Source: Trileptium ribeirensis
Lineage: Eukaryota; Nematoda; Enoplea; Enoplida; Thoracostomopsidae
Assembly (NCBI GenBank): GCA_030248225.1
Contig: JASANE010024754.1
Span: 1-64,000, forward strand
Length of the DNA stretch: 64,000 nucleotides
Direction: 5' to 3'
This document shows, in pieces, positions 33,421 through 44,439 of this stretch. The first letter of the stretch is position 1. Each line of letters starts with the position of its first letter. The translations under genes were made by a program, and so were the position numbers. The notes beneath the pieces are model-generated. The model was not told the DNA's origin and did not search any database. It was given only the letters and a program-made list of their open reading frames with translations.

Positions 33421-33524
33421 GATTATGAATAGTTTATGAATTATGAAATATTAATTCTCTGAAATCTATTCTACATAGAGAAAATGGCGTAAATAACAAA
33501 TTTATATAATTATCTGAGTAACAT

Positions 33525-33862
33525 ATTCTCTCGCAAAATCGCTTAGGTCTCACGTCTTCACATTTTTTGGGACCATCCAAATCGTACAAGAACAACTCGA
33601 TAAAAGGCAATAATTCTTTTAAACAGAAATCATAACACATTGAGAATCATTTCAACGTAAACGATGTCTGTTTTCCTACATCGTAAAAACAAAAACCTAC
33701 TAATCCTCTCCGTTTGACATGTATCTCATTTGCATATTAAGTGTCAAGTTTTCTCTATTTTCACACTGTCATCGCCAAATTACACTGACAAAACACAACC
33801 ATAATCGACAACATACTGTCCCAGCAACACTATCGCCCTGTAAACATCGCATTCGCGACACT
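33525..33862. repeat. 338-bp direct repeat flanking NADAR-SGNH locus 2 (right copy)
   Basis: Same orientation as 31116-31454, with about 97 percent identity by eye. Flanks on the two outer sides share no obvious target duplication. Confidence 0.85.
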
Positions 33863-34409
33863 GTTTTGCCCCTTTTATGCACTCAGAGCGGAATAACCTA
33901 AAAGAAAATTGCTTTCTGAAATATTCCAAAATGGCAACACAAAGATTTAAACGTGAGATACAAACAACATAATATATAGCTGTAGGCAACAACAATGACT
34001 GGTGAGTGCCCCAAAACAACGTAATGCAACTGACAACGTTCGCGACGACGTAAAAGAACCAGTTATGCTGTGGGCAGTGGCCGAAACGTGCCAAGAGAGC
34101 ACGTAAACAAGTTAAACCTCGCTCTGGTCGGCGCGAGATTTTCTGCGAGAGAAAATATATATGTCAACGCTCAGGGCGCTAGACTTAAATAAAGTTTTAG
34201 GCAGATTTTCAGTAAATATGTAACAGGACCGTTCCGGCGCGTTACGCGTATTTTCCATGATTTTGGTGTTAAAATTATTCAGGAACACCAAGGAGCTCAT
34301 TTGGGGGATATTAAAGAGCGTAGTGGGCCAGTGGCAACATTGTTTTACGTAATTATGTCTTGCTCATTGATATATACCATAATTCGATCACCTTTTTACC
34401 TTTCGTATT
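33863..34409. other. spacer before tandem repeat
   Basis: No gene recognised. AT-rich with a GC-richer middle (cgctctggtcggcgcgag near 34118). Confidence 0.4.
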
Positions 34410-34725
34410 TTACCATTTGATGCCGTATGCTATAATCTGATCTGTTTTTATCATTTCTTGCCGTGTGACACTGTATGCTATAATTTGACCCGTTTTTATC
34501 ATTTCATGCCGTATGATACTGTATGATATAATTTGATCCGTTTTTTATCATTTCATGCTGTATGATACTGTATGCTATCATTTGATCCGTTTTTTATCAT
34601 TTCAAGCCGTATGATACTGTATGATATAATTTGATCCGTTTTTATCATTTCATTCCGTATGATACTGTATGCTATAATTTGATCCGATTTATCATTTCAT
34701 GCCGTATGATACTATATGCCAATAA
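34410..34725. repeat. 49-bp tandem repeat, about six copies
   Basis: Unit ATCATTTCATGCCGTATGAT, then ACTGTATGCTATAATTTGAT and CCGTTTTT. Unit starts near 34450, 34498, 34547, 34597, 34646 and 34692. The array ends directly before the truncated integrase. Confidence 0.88.
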
Positions 34726-34764
34726 GGCACCAGGATGCTCACACAGTTGCCCATATATTCTTAT

Positions 34765-36172
34765 ATGAGGTAGTCAACAGGTACTGAGCTCCCAGCAGCT
34801 ATATTCTGAAAGATGAGGTGCTTTTACTGCACACATATTCGAAGAACTGTGCCAAGAAATGCAAATATTTCGGCATATGAGTCTAGCTTAGCACCCTCAG
34901 GCAAATGGTGAAATTGAAAGATTTATTTGGACACTATTATAGTTATTACGAGTGAGTGTACCACAGGATGACCACCGCTCATGGGATGTATCCTTACCAT
35001 TTTGCATAATGGCTTATAATCCTTCGGTACACACAGCCACCAAATATCCACCATCTTTGCTAATGCACGGGTTTTATCCTAGGTTGCCCGGGGAATATGA
35101 CACGCAAAGTGCAGTCACTGGGTACACCGGCGCTCACTCCTATAGGGCCAACGCGCAGCGCTGGATGGCTTCTCTTAGGGAGCGTGCTTACCAATCCATG
35201 AAAGCCGCTCAAGAGTTTAATCGGCTAAGGTGCGATAGGCGAGCTCGCGAACCACGCTACCATACAGGAGAATTAGTTTGGGTTTATAGGCACGATACCA
35301 CTCCAGGAACATCTAGAAAGCTCACGCCTCGATGGTGTGGACCATAGGAAATATTAGGGATCACCCCGCCGTGCATGCGCGTACGAATGCATTCTAATCC
35401 AGAAGGTGTGGCGCATGTCGTGCACATTAATAGAACTAAGCCGTGTTTTAGGACATTAGATCCAGTACCCAACGTAGGAGATGGGCTAGGTCAAGTACAC
35501 GCTTCCGTGCTAGAAAGAGGTCTGAACGAACCGACCCAACGGATTATCGCTGATAGGGACTTCGTTACTGAAGTAGAACCTGTAGACGAGGTAGCAGTAC
35601 GCACCGTAAGAACAGCAGTCAGTGATAGCTGCGATTCGGAAAGTATAGAAATGGATGACCCTAACGACCCTAATTTATACCGTCGGACGTACGCTGCGAT
35701 CGAAGCTGAGCAAGCAGCAATGGAACATATTGAGTATCGGACAAACGACTACGAACCCCAAAATCCAAGGACGGTCAGGAATCGGAATCCCCTGACTGAT
35801 CCGGATAGGGAAATAGAACCTTCCTGGCCACCAATAGCGCAGGGACAGGTTACTAGTCAAGAGGCCTTCTCATACATACCAGAACCTAGTAGCCGGGATA
35901 CGCAGGTAGAGTACGAACAACATACTGTGCCAGTGACCACAATGGAAAGAATAGCGGCTACCAGCGAGGAGGTTCCATTCGGTGTACCGATAGTAGGTGT
36001 TGGAATACTCGAGGGACAACATTTCTACCCAGCGGACATCACGCTATTCACCACGCCACGCGGAGCTTCAGGCGGAATCGTCGTACCTGGCCCATATACA
36101 TCAGGGGATCTACGCTACGCAATCACGCTCGCTGCGCAGGACCACCCATTTATTTCAATCGCGATCAGCTGA
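34765..36172 (+). pseudogene. truncated Ty3/gypsy integrase with disordered C-terminal extension
   Basis: Begins inside the integrase core: H-P-Q-A-N-G-E-I-E-R-F (34890-34925) is the motif with the catalytic Glu, followed by a frame with P-F-C-I-M-A-Y-N-P-S-V-H and P-R-Y-H-T-G-E-L-V-W-V-Y. The GPY/F module is R-W-C-G-P, then an in-frame TAG (35345-35347), then E-I-L-G, so the Tyr codon of GPY appears to have become a stop. The same frame continues to 36172 through V-V-H-I-N-R-T-K-P and about 220 acidic, Pro/Thr-rich residues without a known domain. No RT or gag upstream: the left end is cut at about 34765, against the 49-bp repeats. Confidence 0.8.
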
Positions 36173-37414
36173 ACATATCATGGCATCGTGACTACGAGTA
36201 CCAATGGAAATGTCCACTCAAACCATAGGAGACTATACAACCATGCGTCCTTATAGCGCTCCACCAGTAGCCGCTGACCGACCTATGTCTCCTCATCAGT
36301 GGGTCTTTCGTGAGGCGCACATGGCTCAGCCACCTCTAGGGTCACCAATGTCCAGTTACTTGTCGGAGACCTCCGGAGAGGGCACGACAGTGGACGTGAG
36401 AGCAGCCGAAGCAGACGACGAGTTAACTAGCCAAACCTCGCAGGAACCATCTTCAGCCGAGCGACACGTTTAGGCAGGACAGGGAACATCAAGCAGTGGT
36501 TCTAGGACGCCTACCACACAACAGGGAGCCTCTGACTCATTTAGCGAATTCACGCTGACAGGATCAAGCAGTGAAACACCAGCCCCTCGGAGAGGCACTG
36601 GTCGCCCAGTGACTTTAAGTACCCCTCCTCGCACACGAGCACCGCCGGACGAGCGAGGAATTACACGAGCACCGCCGGACGAGCGAGGAAAATCCCTTGT
36701 CGGACGGGCCACCTAACGGAAACAACTCGTATCCAGCCGTGGAGGTTCAACCATTCAGTTTACCAGCACCGAACAACCGGGACCATCCACCGTGACCATT
36801 ACCGAGTTGGTACGCACCGCCGCCACCACCACCTCTTCAGGAATAATACGACTCAGTACCACCCATGCAGCAGCCCCAACAAGACACCTCCTACATCGTC
36901 AGGTCAAACACCGGGTTTTTAGGCCATATGGCGCCGCATCAGACGAAGACGTGGTAGAAGCATTACGCACACCCGGACGTGTGACTTACAAGGAACCAGG
37001 GACAACCATTAGCGTGATCGCAGGAACCTCAACTAGACTAGCTTCCGCCACACGCGCACAATCCACTAGCGCCACTGCCTCAATGACCAGTGCACCAATG
37101 TTGACTCCAAGACCACTTTTAATGGGAGAGCGCTCTCCAAGCGCGACCTTACCACCAACCACGTTCCCACGCTACCCTTCTAGCCAAGAAGTACACCCTG
37201 CCGCATGGCGACAGCGTGTACCTCGACCACCACCGCATGAGGAATCTGAGTACGACGAGTCGGACCCGCAGGTGGAATAACTTACTCATCATAATGGCAC
37301 GTACCGCAAGGTAGAACCCAAATTCCCCGCAAAGCCAAGAAAAGAGATGGATGTTAAGGCGGACCTAATTTTCATCAGTATTATGTAAACGTACCAGCGT
37401 TTTCGCCGTTCTAG
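36173..37414 (+). pseudogene. disordered coding-like linker
   Basis: Frames 36204-36473 and 36792-37280 are rich in Ser, Thr, Pro and Arg with no domain. At 36631-36689 a 30-base unit (cacgagcaccgccggacgag...) occurs twice. GC-rich composition and codon-like periodicity suggest former coding sequence. The end contains TTTTCGCCGTTCTAG, a splice-acceptor-like sequence directly before the ATG of the next gene. Confidence 0.4.
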
Positions 37415-38643
37415 ATGCGCCGTAACTACAGCCTCAACGATCTTCGAGCGCCTCGGATCCCACAAGGAGCGCTGCATGTGCCAGCAACGTGCGACGGGCA
37501 TCGTTATCCGGTCGTTTCCGGAAGCTTCATGAGCAGCTCACGCTTTTGGGACACGGTCGCTCCTGAACGATCCAACTGGACCATGCTGGCAAATGAATAC
37601 TTCCTGCATGGCGGGTTCACACACAACGGCCGCCAACTCTGCAGTGCCACCGAACATTATTACCTAATGATCTTAGAATTGTTAGGCTTCACCACCGCCG
37701 TCACGGAGATGTCGAAACTCTCCCCAAAGGAGGTCCAACTACGCAGCGTAGCCTCGCCCACGAACACTCGACGGTGGCTCAGGTCGTACCGTAATGCGCC
37801 CAATCCTGTTGACAAAGTTCCAGGAACTCGATTACTGGGAAGAGCTGGACGATTCGGGCAACAAGCCGCTCCTGAGCGACTCATTCGATAATTTCTGGGG
37901 CACAGGTGTCCACCGGAGCGAACGTGGCGCGAATCAACCGGCGCACCACAACGTATTGGGCTACCTGCTGTGCGACATCCGGTCCTTCCATCGCGACCGT
38001 TTCGTGCTGTGGCCGAGGGTCATTGTCGTCGGCGATGAGCGCGCCCTGCCATTGATGGACATGGCCGACGACCACAATCGGATAACCTTTGTGCGGCCCG
38101 GGCTCAACATGATATCGTTGATCGTTGAGCGAACGCATTTTTGACGCCAGAAAGGGATTGCGTCATAATCATAGGCGGCTACCGGGACGTCTGGCACCTA
38201 CCGAACAAGGCCTTCTCACCTTGTGCCTACCTCAAGCGGATCAAGCGCCACTTAATGGTCCTTGAGCAACGTCTCCGGCAGACTCGGCCGTTGTCATCAC
38301 CGCACCCGCGCCACACTGGGACGATTTCAAAGTCGACAGCCCAGCATGGTTCGACGAACTAGCTGAACGGAGAACAAGAATGGCGGAGGGACACCAGGCG
38401 CTCATGAGCGTCATCATGCCAAGCTGGCCCGCCACGCTGAGGGGAATCGAGGCCTGGGACTCGATCGGATCATTTAACAAGGGCGAAGAGCGCCAATGGT
38501 GGACCGCGCCAGTAGTCTCTCCACAATTTTGGCCGCAACTGCGCGAATGGACCGAAGAACTGATTCGGCGCACTGATATGTTTTGGCGTATGGGTGAGGC
38601 TCATCTGTTTAGCCGAGCCGAGCCCTGCGCTTGGCATGAGTAA
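37415..38643 (+). pseudogene. NADAR-SGNH protein, locus 3 copy 1 (three or more frameshifts)
   Basis: ATG at 37415 immediately follows TTCTAG. The frames 37415-37790, 37794-38144, 38141-38362 and 38380-38643 continue one another. NADAR features: N-G-R-Q-L-C-S-A-T-E-H-Y-Y, M-R-P-I-L-L-T-K-F and S-F-D-N-F-W-G-T-G. SGNH features: V-I-V-V-G-D-E (the nucleophile Ser is replaced by Glu) and C-V-I-I-I-G-G-Y. The final part S-F-N-K-G-E-E-R-Q-W-W and W-T-E-E-L-I-R-R resembles the end of copy 2. The NADAR helix has lost the Lys seen at 433-1436. About 80-100 bases after the stop there is TAG-GTAAGG, a donor-like sequence. Confidence 0.72.
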
Positions 38644-38838
38644 AGGCGTGCCAATCAAAACGGGAGAAGAGGGGAAGTAGTGACCGTTTTTTGGAAGCAA
38701 GGGAGACGCGCAGATCAGCAGCTGTGAGTCAATGCGTAGGTAAGGCAGAGTATGAAGATCGAACTAGCGAGCGACTAGTGAAAAAGAGCGACCCCACGTA
38801 ACGACAACCCAAATATCTATTTGACTTTATTTTAGCAG
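38644..38838 (+). other. spacer between the two NADAR-SGNH copies
   Basis: Holds a purine-rich run (aaaacgggagaagaggggaag, 38658-38678), a possible polypurine tract. A GGTAAGGCAGA segment at about 38740 is also found after copy 2 (GGTAAGGCGAGA at about 40111), supporting tandem duplication. It ends in TTTATTTTAGCAG, a strong splice-acceptor-like sequence. Confidence 0.45.
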
Positions 38839-40089
38839 ATGGCCAACACCTCGCAATCTCGACGCAGCGACGAAGCCGAGCAGACTCGGAGGCGATCCAG
38901 CGGACGCGTACCAGTGGTCGGACCATTCGCCCCGCCTGAATGGGCCTGATTCCAGCTTCCGGTGATTGCAACCTACCGTGTGGACTTAACCAAGCCATAC
39001 GTGACATTTTTATTCGACGGTACCGAATGGTCGGAGCTGTCGAATATGCACGAAGCGCCAACACCATTCGCCCACGACGGCAACACCTTGTCAACCGTCG
39101 AGAAGCACTACCAAGTGGAGGTGCTTTCGTTGCTGGAACTAACCGATGCCGTCCGGGAATTACTACAAATGACCCCGCTGCAGCTCAAGGCGGGAGCTCG
39201 AGAACTAAAGAACGAGCTCATCGACGGTGTCATCCAAGCTCGCCCCAAGCCGCTCCTCGAACATATTATGCGGCCAATCCTGCTCAGCAAATTCGCCATA
39301 CCGGAATATGCGCGAATCTTGCGCCTCACGGACAACCAACAGCTGTTGGAGGCCACAACGGACAATTTCTGGGGCGTCGGGCGCACCAATCAACAGCTGC
39401 TGCAGCATGAAGCCCCGGCGCGCTGCCACAACGTTATGGCTAGATTACTTGAGGAAGTACGGGACTCCCGTGCTACCGGCCACGTTCGGTGTAGGACAAT
39501 TGTAGTAGGTGACGCCCTGGCGCTACCAATCCTGGAAATGGCCGCCAGCGACAAGTGGATTGTCAACGGATGGCCCGGATCCACCCTGGTGCGGTTACTG
39601 CAGTTGGCCAACGCCATCTTAACCCCGCAAACCAGCTGCATCGTCATCTTCGGCGGATTCCAATACGTGTACCGCAAGGCACCAATGGAGCAGCTCCACG
39701 CTTCCTTGCCGAACACAGCCTTTCGCAAATTCAAGCGGAACCTTGGCGTACTCTCCCGTCGAGTCGCAGCCACCACCGCCATCGTCATAGCGCCACCGGC
39801 ACGTCGGTGGGCCGCCACCAATCAGGACGCTTTGTCGTGGACGGCCGAAGTCAAACAATTAATGGCTAACCATAGACGGCAGCACGACACTGTCCATAAC
39901 GTTTACATGCCTACCTGGCCAATCGCGTTCCAAACTGCGGACGCGTGGGAACGGGACGAACCACACATGGAATGGCAGGAACGACCACGCTTCGACGAAC
40001 CGATGATGTCCCATTATTGTCGGCGAAACTTGCAAGAGTGGGTAAGCCGTTTAGTTAGGGACGCCGAGTTAGGACGCCTAGCGCATTGA
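38839..40089 (+). CDS. NADAR-SGNH protein, locus 3 copy 2
   Basis: ATG at 38839-38841 follows directly on TTTTAGCAG. The frame reads an R/S-rich N-terminus, meets one TGA at 38947-38949, and is then open for 375 codons from 38962 (a GTG) to 40089. NADAR domain (numbering from 38962): W-S-E-L-S-N-M-H, L-S-T-V-E-K-H-Y-Q (Glu47), M-R-P-I-L-L-S-K-F, T-T-D-N-F-W-G-V-G (132-140), and C-H-N-V-M-A-R-L-L-E-E-V-R. SGNH part: I-V-V-G-D-A (Ser replaced by Ala185) and I-V-I-F-G-G-F-Q (231-234, normally G-G-T-N). C-terminal extension of about 130 residues with W-P-I-A-F and P-M-M-S. A complete but probably catalytically silent SGNH fold; it may bind a ligand. The codons have a higher G/C third position than the flanks. 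Confidence 0.75.
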
Positions 40090-41144
40090 GGACAATATCG
40101 AACCCGCGAAGGTAAGGCGAGAATGGCAGTGCGAGCGGATAGGTCAATGCAAGGGTTAACCGAAAACTACGAATAAGACCTAAACAGGGCTAGTAACAGC
40201 GAGCAGTAGCGAAAGCGAACGGAAAGTAACCAAGGCGATGCAAAATCTCTTAGAAGGTGATGTCTGAGACTCGATGAGTAGGAAGCACTAGTAACACCGA
40301 CTAGCTTAAACTAAAACCAACCTAATTTCCAAAGCCCAAAGATTAAAATTCCCGAATTTTCAAACCCAAGTGAAACTGCAAACCAATTAAATTTTGGGAA
40401 TATTTCCATGATCCTCAAGGGAACTCCTGGGTCAGGCCCCGGCAGCCGGTCCCTTTCATGGGGTGCCCAAATTACCTTTGAACCTTTGGAGGTACGTGCC
40501 TTTATAAATGAATATAATACATATATAACTGTTATAAAACAATGAAATGTAATTGATGATAATAAATAAAGAGATGGTAACATACGAAGGAACAACGTAA
40601 AGATAACTTAGGAAAAGAAATTCTCACATAAACCAAACCTAACATTTTAGCCCATAAGGGAAAACTCTATAAATTTACGGAAAATAAGGGAGAAGGGACG
40701 ATGTTTTTCTTATGTTTTTCTTATTACACAACACTAAGTCGCCCTTCTGCCTTGAAAAATATAAAATTTTTACTGAAATTTATCGAAATTCATCAAATTG
40801 TTACGGAAATTCGGGAAATCTGGCAAATTTTATATAAATGTTCGCAAATTTCCTGCAAATTATTTTATCTACGCACGATCCTAAAATTTTCGGAAATTTG
40901 CCTAAATTGTACGCCCAATTTTACAACAATCTTAGATTTTCAAACTAAACCGAATAACGGACTGTGCATCTACGGATTTAACGGCGAAATTTTCACGCAA
41001 ATCAATCTTTCTACTCGATTTACACTCTTACCCTAATTAAGGTGTCAAATAAATCCAAAAAATTTTAAGAGATGTACCAGCCCAATTTTTAGGAAAATGA
41101 TAAAACGCTTAAAGTACAACAAAATTTATAGGGATCGAAGAAAT
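40090..41144. other. right flank of the GC-rich element, then AT-rich
   Basis: Composition drops back to AT-rich near 40280. 40400-40920 has a GC-rich segment followed by AAATTT words like those near 10500 and 23500. I could not find a 3' LTR for the integrase fragment. Confidence 0.4.
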
Positions 41145-41290
41145 GGACGTCCGGACACCGGTGGAGTGTGATCTTCTTAGGAATCGATATCATTGCGTAA
41201 TATTGTATTGATGATGAAAATAAACAATTGTATTCATTTATGTTGTACTCGTAAGGTCACATTCCACCGCCCGCAGGTGCCCGGGATGAG
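41145..41290. repeat. short inverted-repeat element
   Basis: GGACACCGGTGGAGTGTGA (41155-41173) is matched by an inverse, TCACATTCCACCGCCCGC (41257-41274), followed by AGGTGCC. Probably a MITE remnant. Confidence 0.5.
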
Positions 41291-44270
41291 TTTGGAACCA
41301 AATGCGAAAGAAAGGACCACGATTAAGGGTGCCCGGTCGATCCTCTTGAAAATGGTTGACAAAATGATTTGTGCATAAATTGTTTTGTATATTATACTAT
41401 ACTTGTTGTGTAGGACTGGTGTGCGCTGGGATCAGGCTCAGATCTATGTCTTCGAAGCCGAAACTGTCCTGGGTCCAGCGTGGGTCCAGCAAAAATTTTT
41501 GGGTCCACGTAAAAATATTTGGCTCCAGGCTCACCTGTGGACCAAAAAACATAGAACAGAAATGTACTTAGCAAGTTTCTCATTTCGCATATGTATACAT
41601 GTTTTTACATTTTGTTTATGTCACTCTCTATGCCGATTAATCGTGATTAACAGCATTACTGACTGCTCTTCAGTACTCCTAAGTTGGTGTCTTATACCTA
41701 AGTCGACGGTAGCGATTTTAAACCCGAATATAACTTACACTCATGGACAAGTGTAAGTGCACAAAAATGGTCTCAGAAGACAAAATTGTCTGTGGCTGTA
41801 ATAATTTAATTATTTCAATTCTGAGCGAAACATTGTTTTGAAACACCGCAGGAGTGGAAATTGAATATTTATATTTTTTGTTTGCATTTGAATACATACA
41901 ATTTTTATGGCTTGGCTGTTTATCGGCATCGGTATCGGCCAATATATGCAATATCGGTATCAGTATCGTCATCTTGGGAACATCAAAATACCGATACCGA
42001 TATCGCAAGTACTAGAAAAAATTTGAAACTGACTAGACAATTACGAACCAAATTTTGTTTCCCACACAAACGGAAACATATTGGCTTGAAATTTTGAATT
42101 TGCGCGCAAGTGTTTTCATACAGTAAAGACACGAAGGGCTTGAAGTCAATGCTCACCGTACGTCATAAATCTATTCCTTGTTTCCGTCTAGCCTGAAATC
42201 TTTGAGGAACGGGCTGAGGATTAGAATTAGTGCGATATGGTGGGCCTGAGCACGAATGGCCAGGGTGACTAGTAATACTACTTGCAAGCGAGGGTGAAAC
42301 GAAGCGAATGTAGTTTGGTGTGTAGTTGATTAATGTTGGGTTCTAGATGTCAACACCACTCCAATGTTTCGAAAAACCTATAGAGGCTGTTTTGAATTCC
42401 AAAAACATAGATAAATTATAAATATGTTGGTGTTTTTGACTAGAATTATCTCAGCGTACCTTATAAAATGTCTAATGGATGTCAAGCAATGTGCGGTAGC
42501 AAGTTAAAGTTGCTAATTTAAGGTACCTGACTGAACACAAAGGCAGGATATATTTCATTTTTATGTTGTACAAATAGTACCAAAAATATTGCCAAATAAA
42601 AATTAAGCCAAAAAATACGTTTTGGTTTAATTCGTCAGATAGTTTGATTATGATTTGGAAAAATCCTATTACAAGTTTCGCCATACATCAGGGAATAACC
42701 GGAATCGGAGCCGTCCTTTTAAACCGGACCCGGGACCGGTAGCCTTAAAATTTTTCTCAATTTCAGAGCTAGAAAGTGTTAGTGAAGTATTATGTACAAT
42801 GTGCTCCATACTGGTCGCCATTACACAAAACTATTATTTCCCCAATTAGTCAGATCTGTTGTTTCCATAATTTGTTTACAAACATTCTAGGATTAGCTTC
42901 ATTATATTCAATTGTTGTGATTGTGATCTCATGGCTGAGCGACTGCAAAGACTGTCAGCGTGAAGATGTCAAACACACGCGCGTGTACGTATTTTAGGAG
43001 TTATATATTTTTATTTATACATTTTGATTGATGCTTATATTGCAATAGCTGTATTAATGCTGGGCTTAGACTGTTAGGTTAGCAGATTGACTTAATATTT
43101 TTCAGACTTTGCCTTAAAACAAGTGTTGTTCAGAGTTTTAAAAACTGGAGGGATACGTGGACAACGCTTACCATAGTTTATTCTGTTATTCTTTGAGCTT
43201 ATACTATGACAATAAATTAATGACATCCACTGCACAGTTCCTTAGTTATAGGTATTACCAAGCGAATTATTATGTTTCAGTAGGTAATATCGCATTACCT
43301 CTCAGCCGGTAATATCGCAGCCAGACAACTGTATAATATATCTTTTGACAAGTAAACTTATCACATCCACGTTAACATTTGCCGTTAAGCTTAACAACTG
43401 ATCACAGTGATCACGCCGACTGAATATTTACTTGCACCTTTGGTAAACCACGATGAGCCGATTTCACAAAACCTTTTCCAATTTCTTTAACTAAAATGCA
43501 ATAAGCCTTCCAATGTATTAAAACTATACGTTACGATATGTGCTTGTAAATTACACTCAAGCTTCCCATTACTAGCAACATGAGCTAGAGTATTGAATAA
43601 AAATGTCTGTCACATGGTTACCCCGTCAACGGTGGGACACCCCTGGGGTAACGGCGAGATACAACAAAAGAAGTATATAACTAAAGTTGCTAATGTTACT
43701 TTTACAAAACTGTTATAAAGTAAATACCCACTGAATAGTATTGTATCAATATCGATTACGACAGTATTCATTGCACATTGTAGGAAGCGGTCGCCAAAGT
43801 ACAATATTGTTCATTCACGATCACGGCAGTATTCGTTTCGCACTGTAAGAAGCATCGCAAACAAATTGTAAAGTATAATGTTCATGCACGACCGCGATCG
43901 CTCTAATCGTTGCAAAAGCAAATAACTTCCACAGCGATAGTTAATTGTATACCCTCTCCCACCAAACAGCGACTCTGACAGGTTTATGCTCCCACCACAC
44001 CCCCACCTTTCAAAAATTATAATTGTTATCATATTCGTATAATCACTGCCTCATCGTTTCCCCGTTTGACTATACTTTATTTAAATTTCGCAATTTGAAT
44101 AGGCTTGGCAGGCATTGTTTAGATTATATATTAAGCTTGTTGGGCATTATTTATATTGTATACTAGGTACGTATTAGTGGCGGTGTCTCACCACAACACA
44201 AGACCTATTCCCGCTTCAATCTGATTGCCGTAGCTTTATATCATGAAAAAGAAAACAGCTATTGCGGTGT
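41291..44270. other. gene-poor region
   Basis: Short GGGTCCA-type words repeat at 41480-41540. No supported gene. Confidence 0.45.
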
Positions 44271-44376
44271 GTTCGCGGGGCGGCAGCCCACCGGCTTAGT
44301 CTTTTAGGCTTAGTATATGCTTTATATAAGGGCATTAGCTTTGGCTAAGGCTCAGGCTTAGTATATGCAGGACGGT
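44271..44376 (+). repeat. dispersed repeat family A, copy 3
   Basis: GTTCGCGGGGCGGCAGCCC, CCGGCTTAGTCTTTTAGGCT, CATTAGCTTTGGCTAAGGC and GGCTTAGTATATG. It aligns with the reverse complement of 7195-7318 at most positions. Confidence 0.65.
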
Positions 44377-44439
44377 ACAACCTGTATATAGCTTACACTG
44401 CTCAGCTTGACTTTCGTCGATACTTGCAGATAAATTGTT

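Noticed and set aside
31116..33862. Calling the 339-bp direct repeats LTRs of a standard retrotransposon
   Set aside because: No TG..CA ends, primer-binding site, oriented polypurine tract or target duplication were found.
38658..38678. Polypurine tract followed by a 3' LTR between the two NADAR-SGNH copies
   Set aside because: A purine run exists, but no second copy of a putative LTR can be found; kept only as a note in the spacer.
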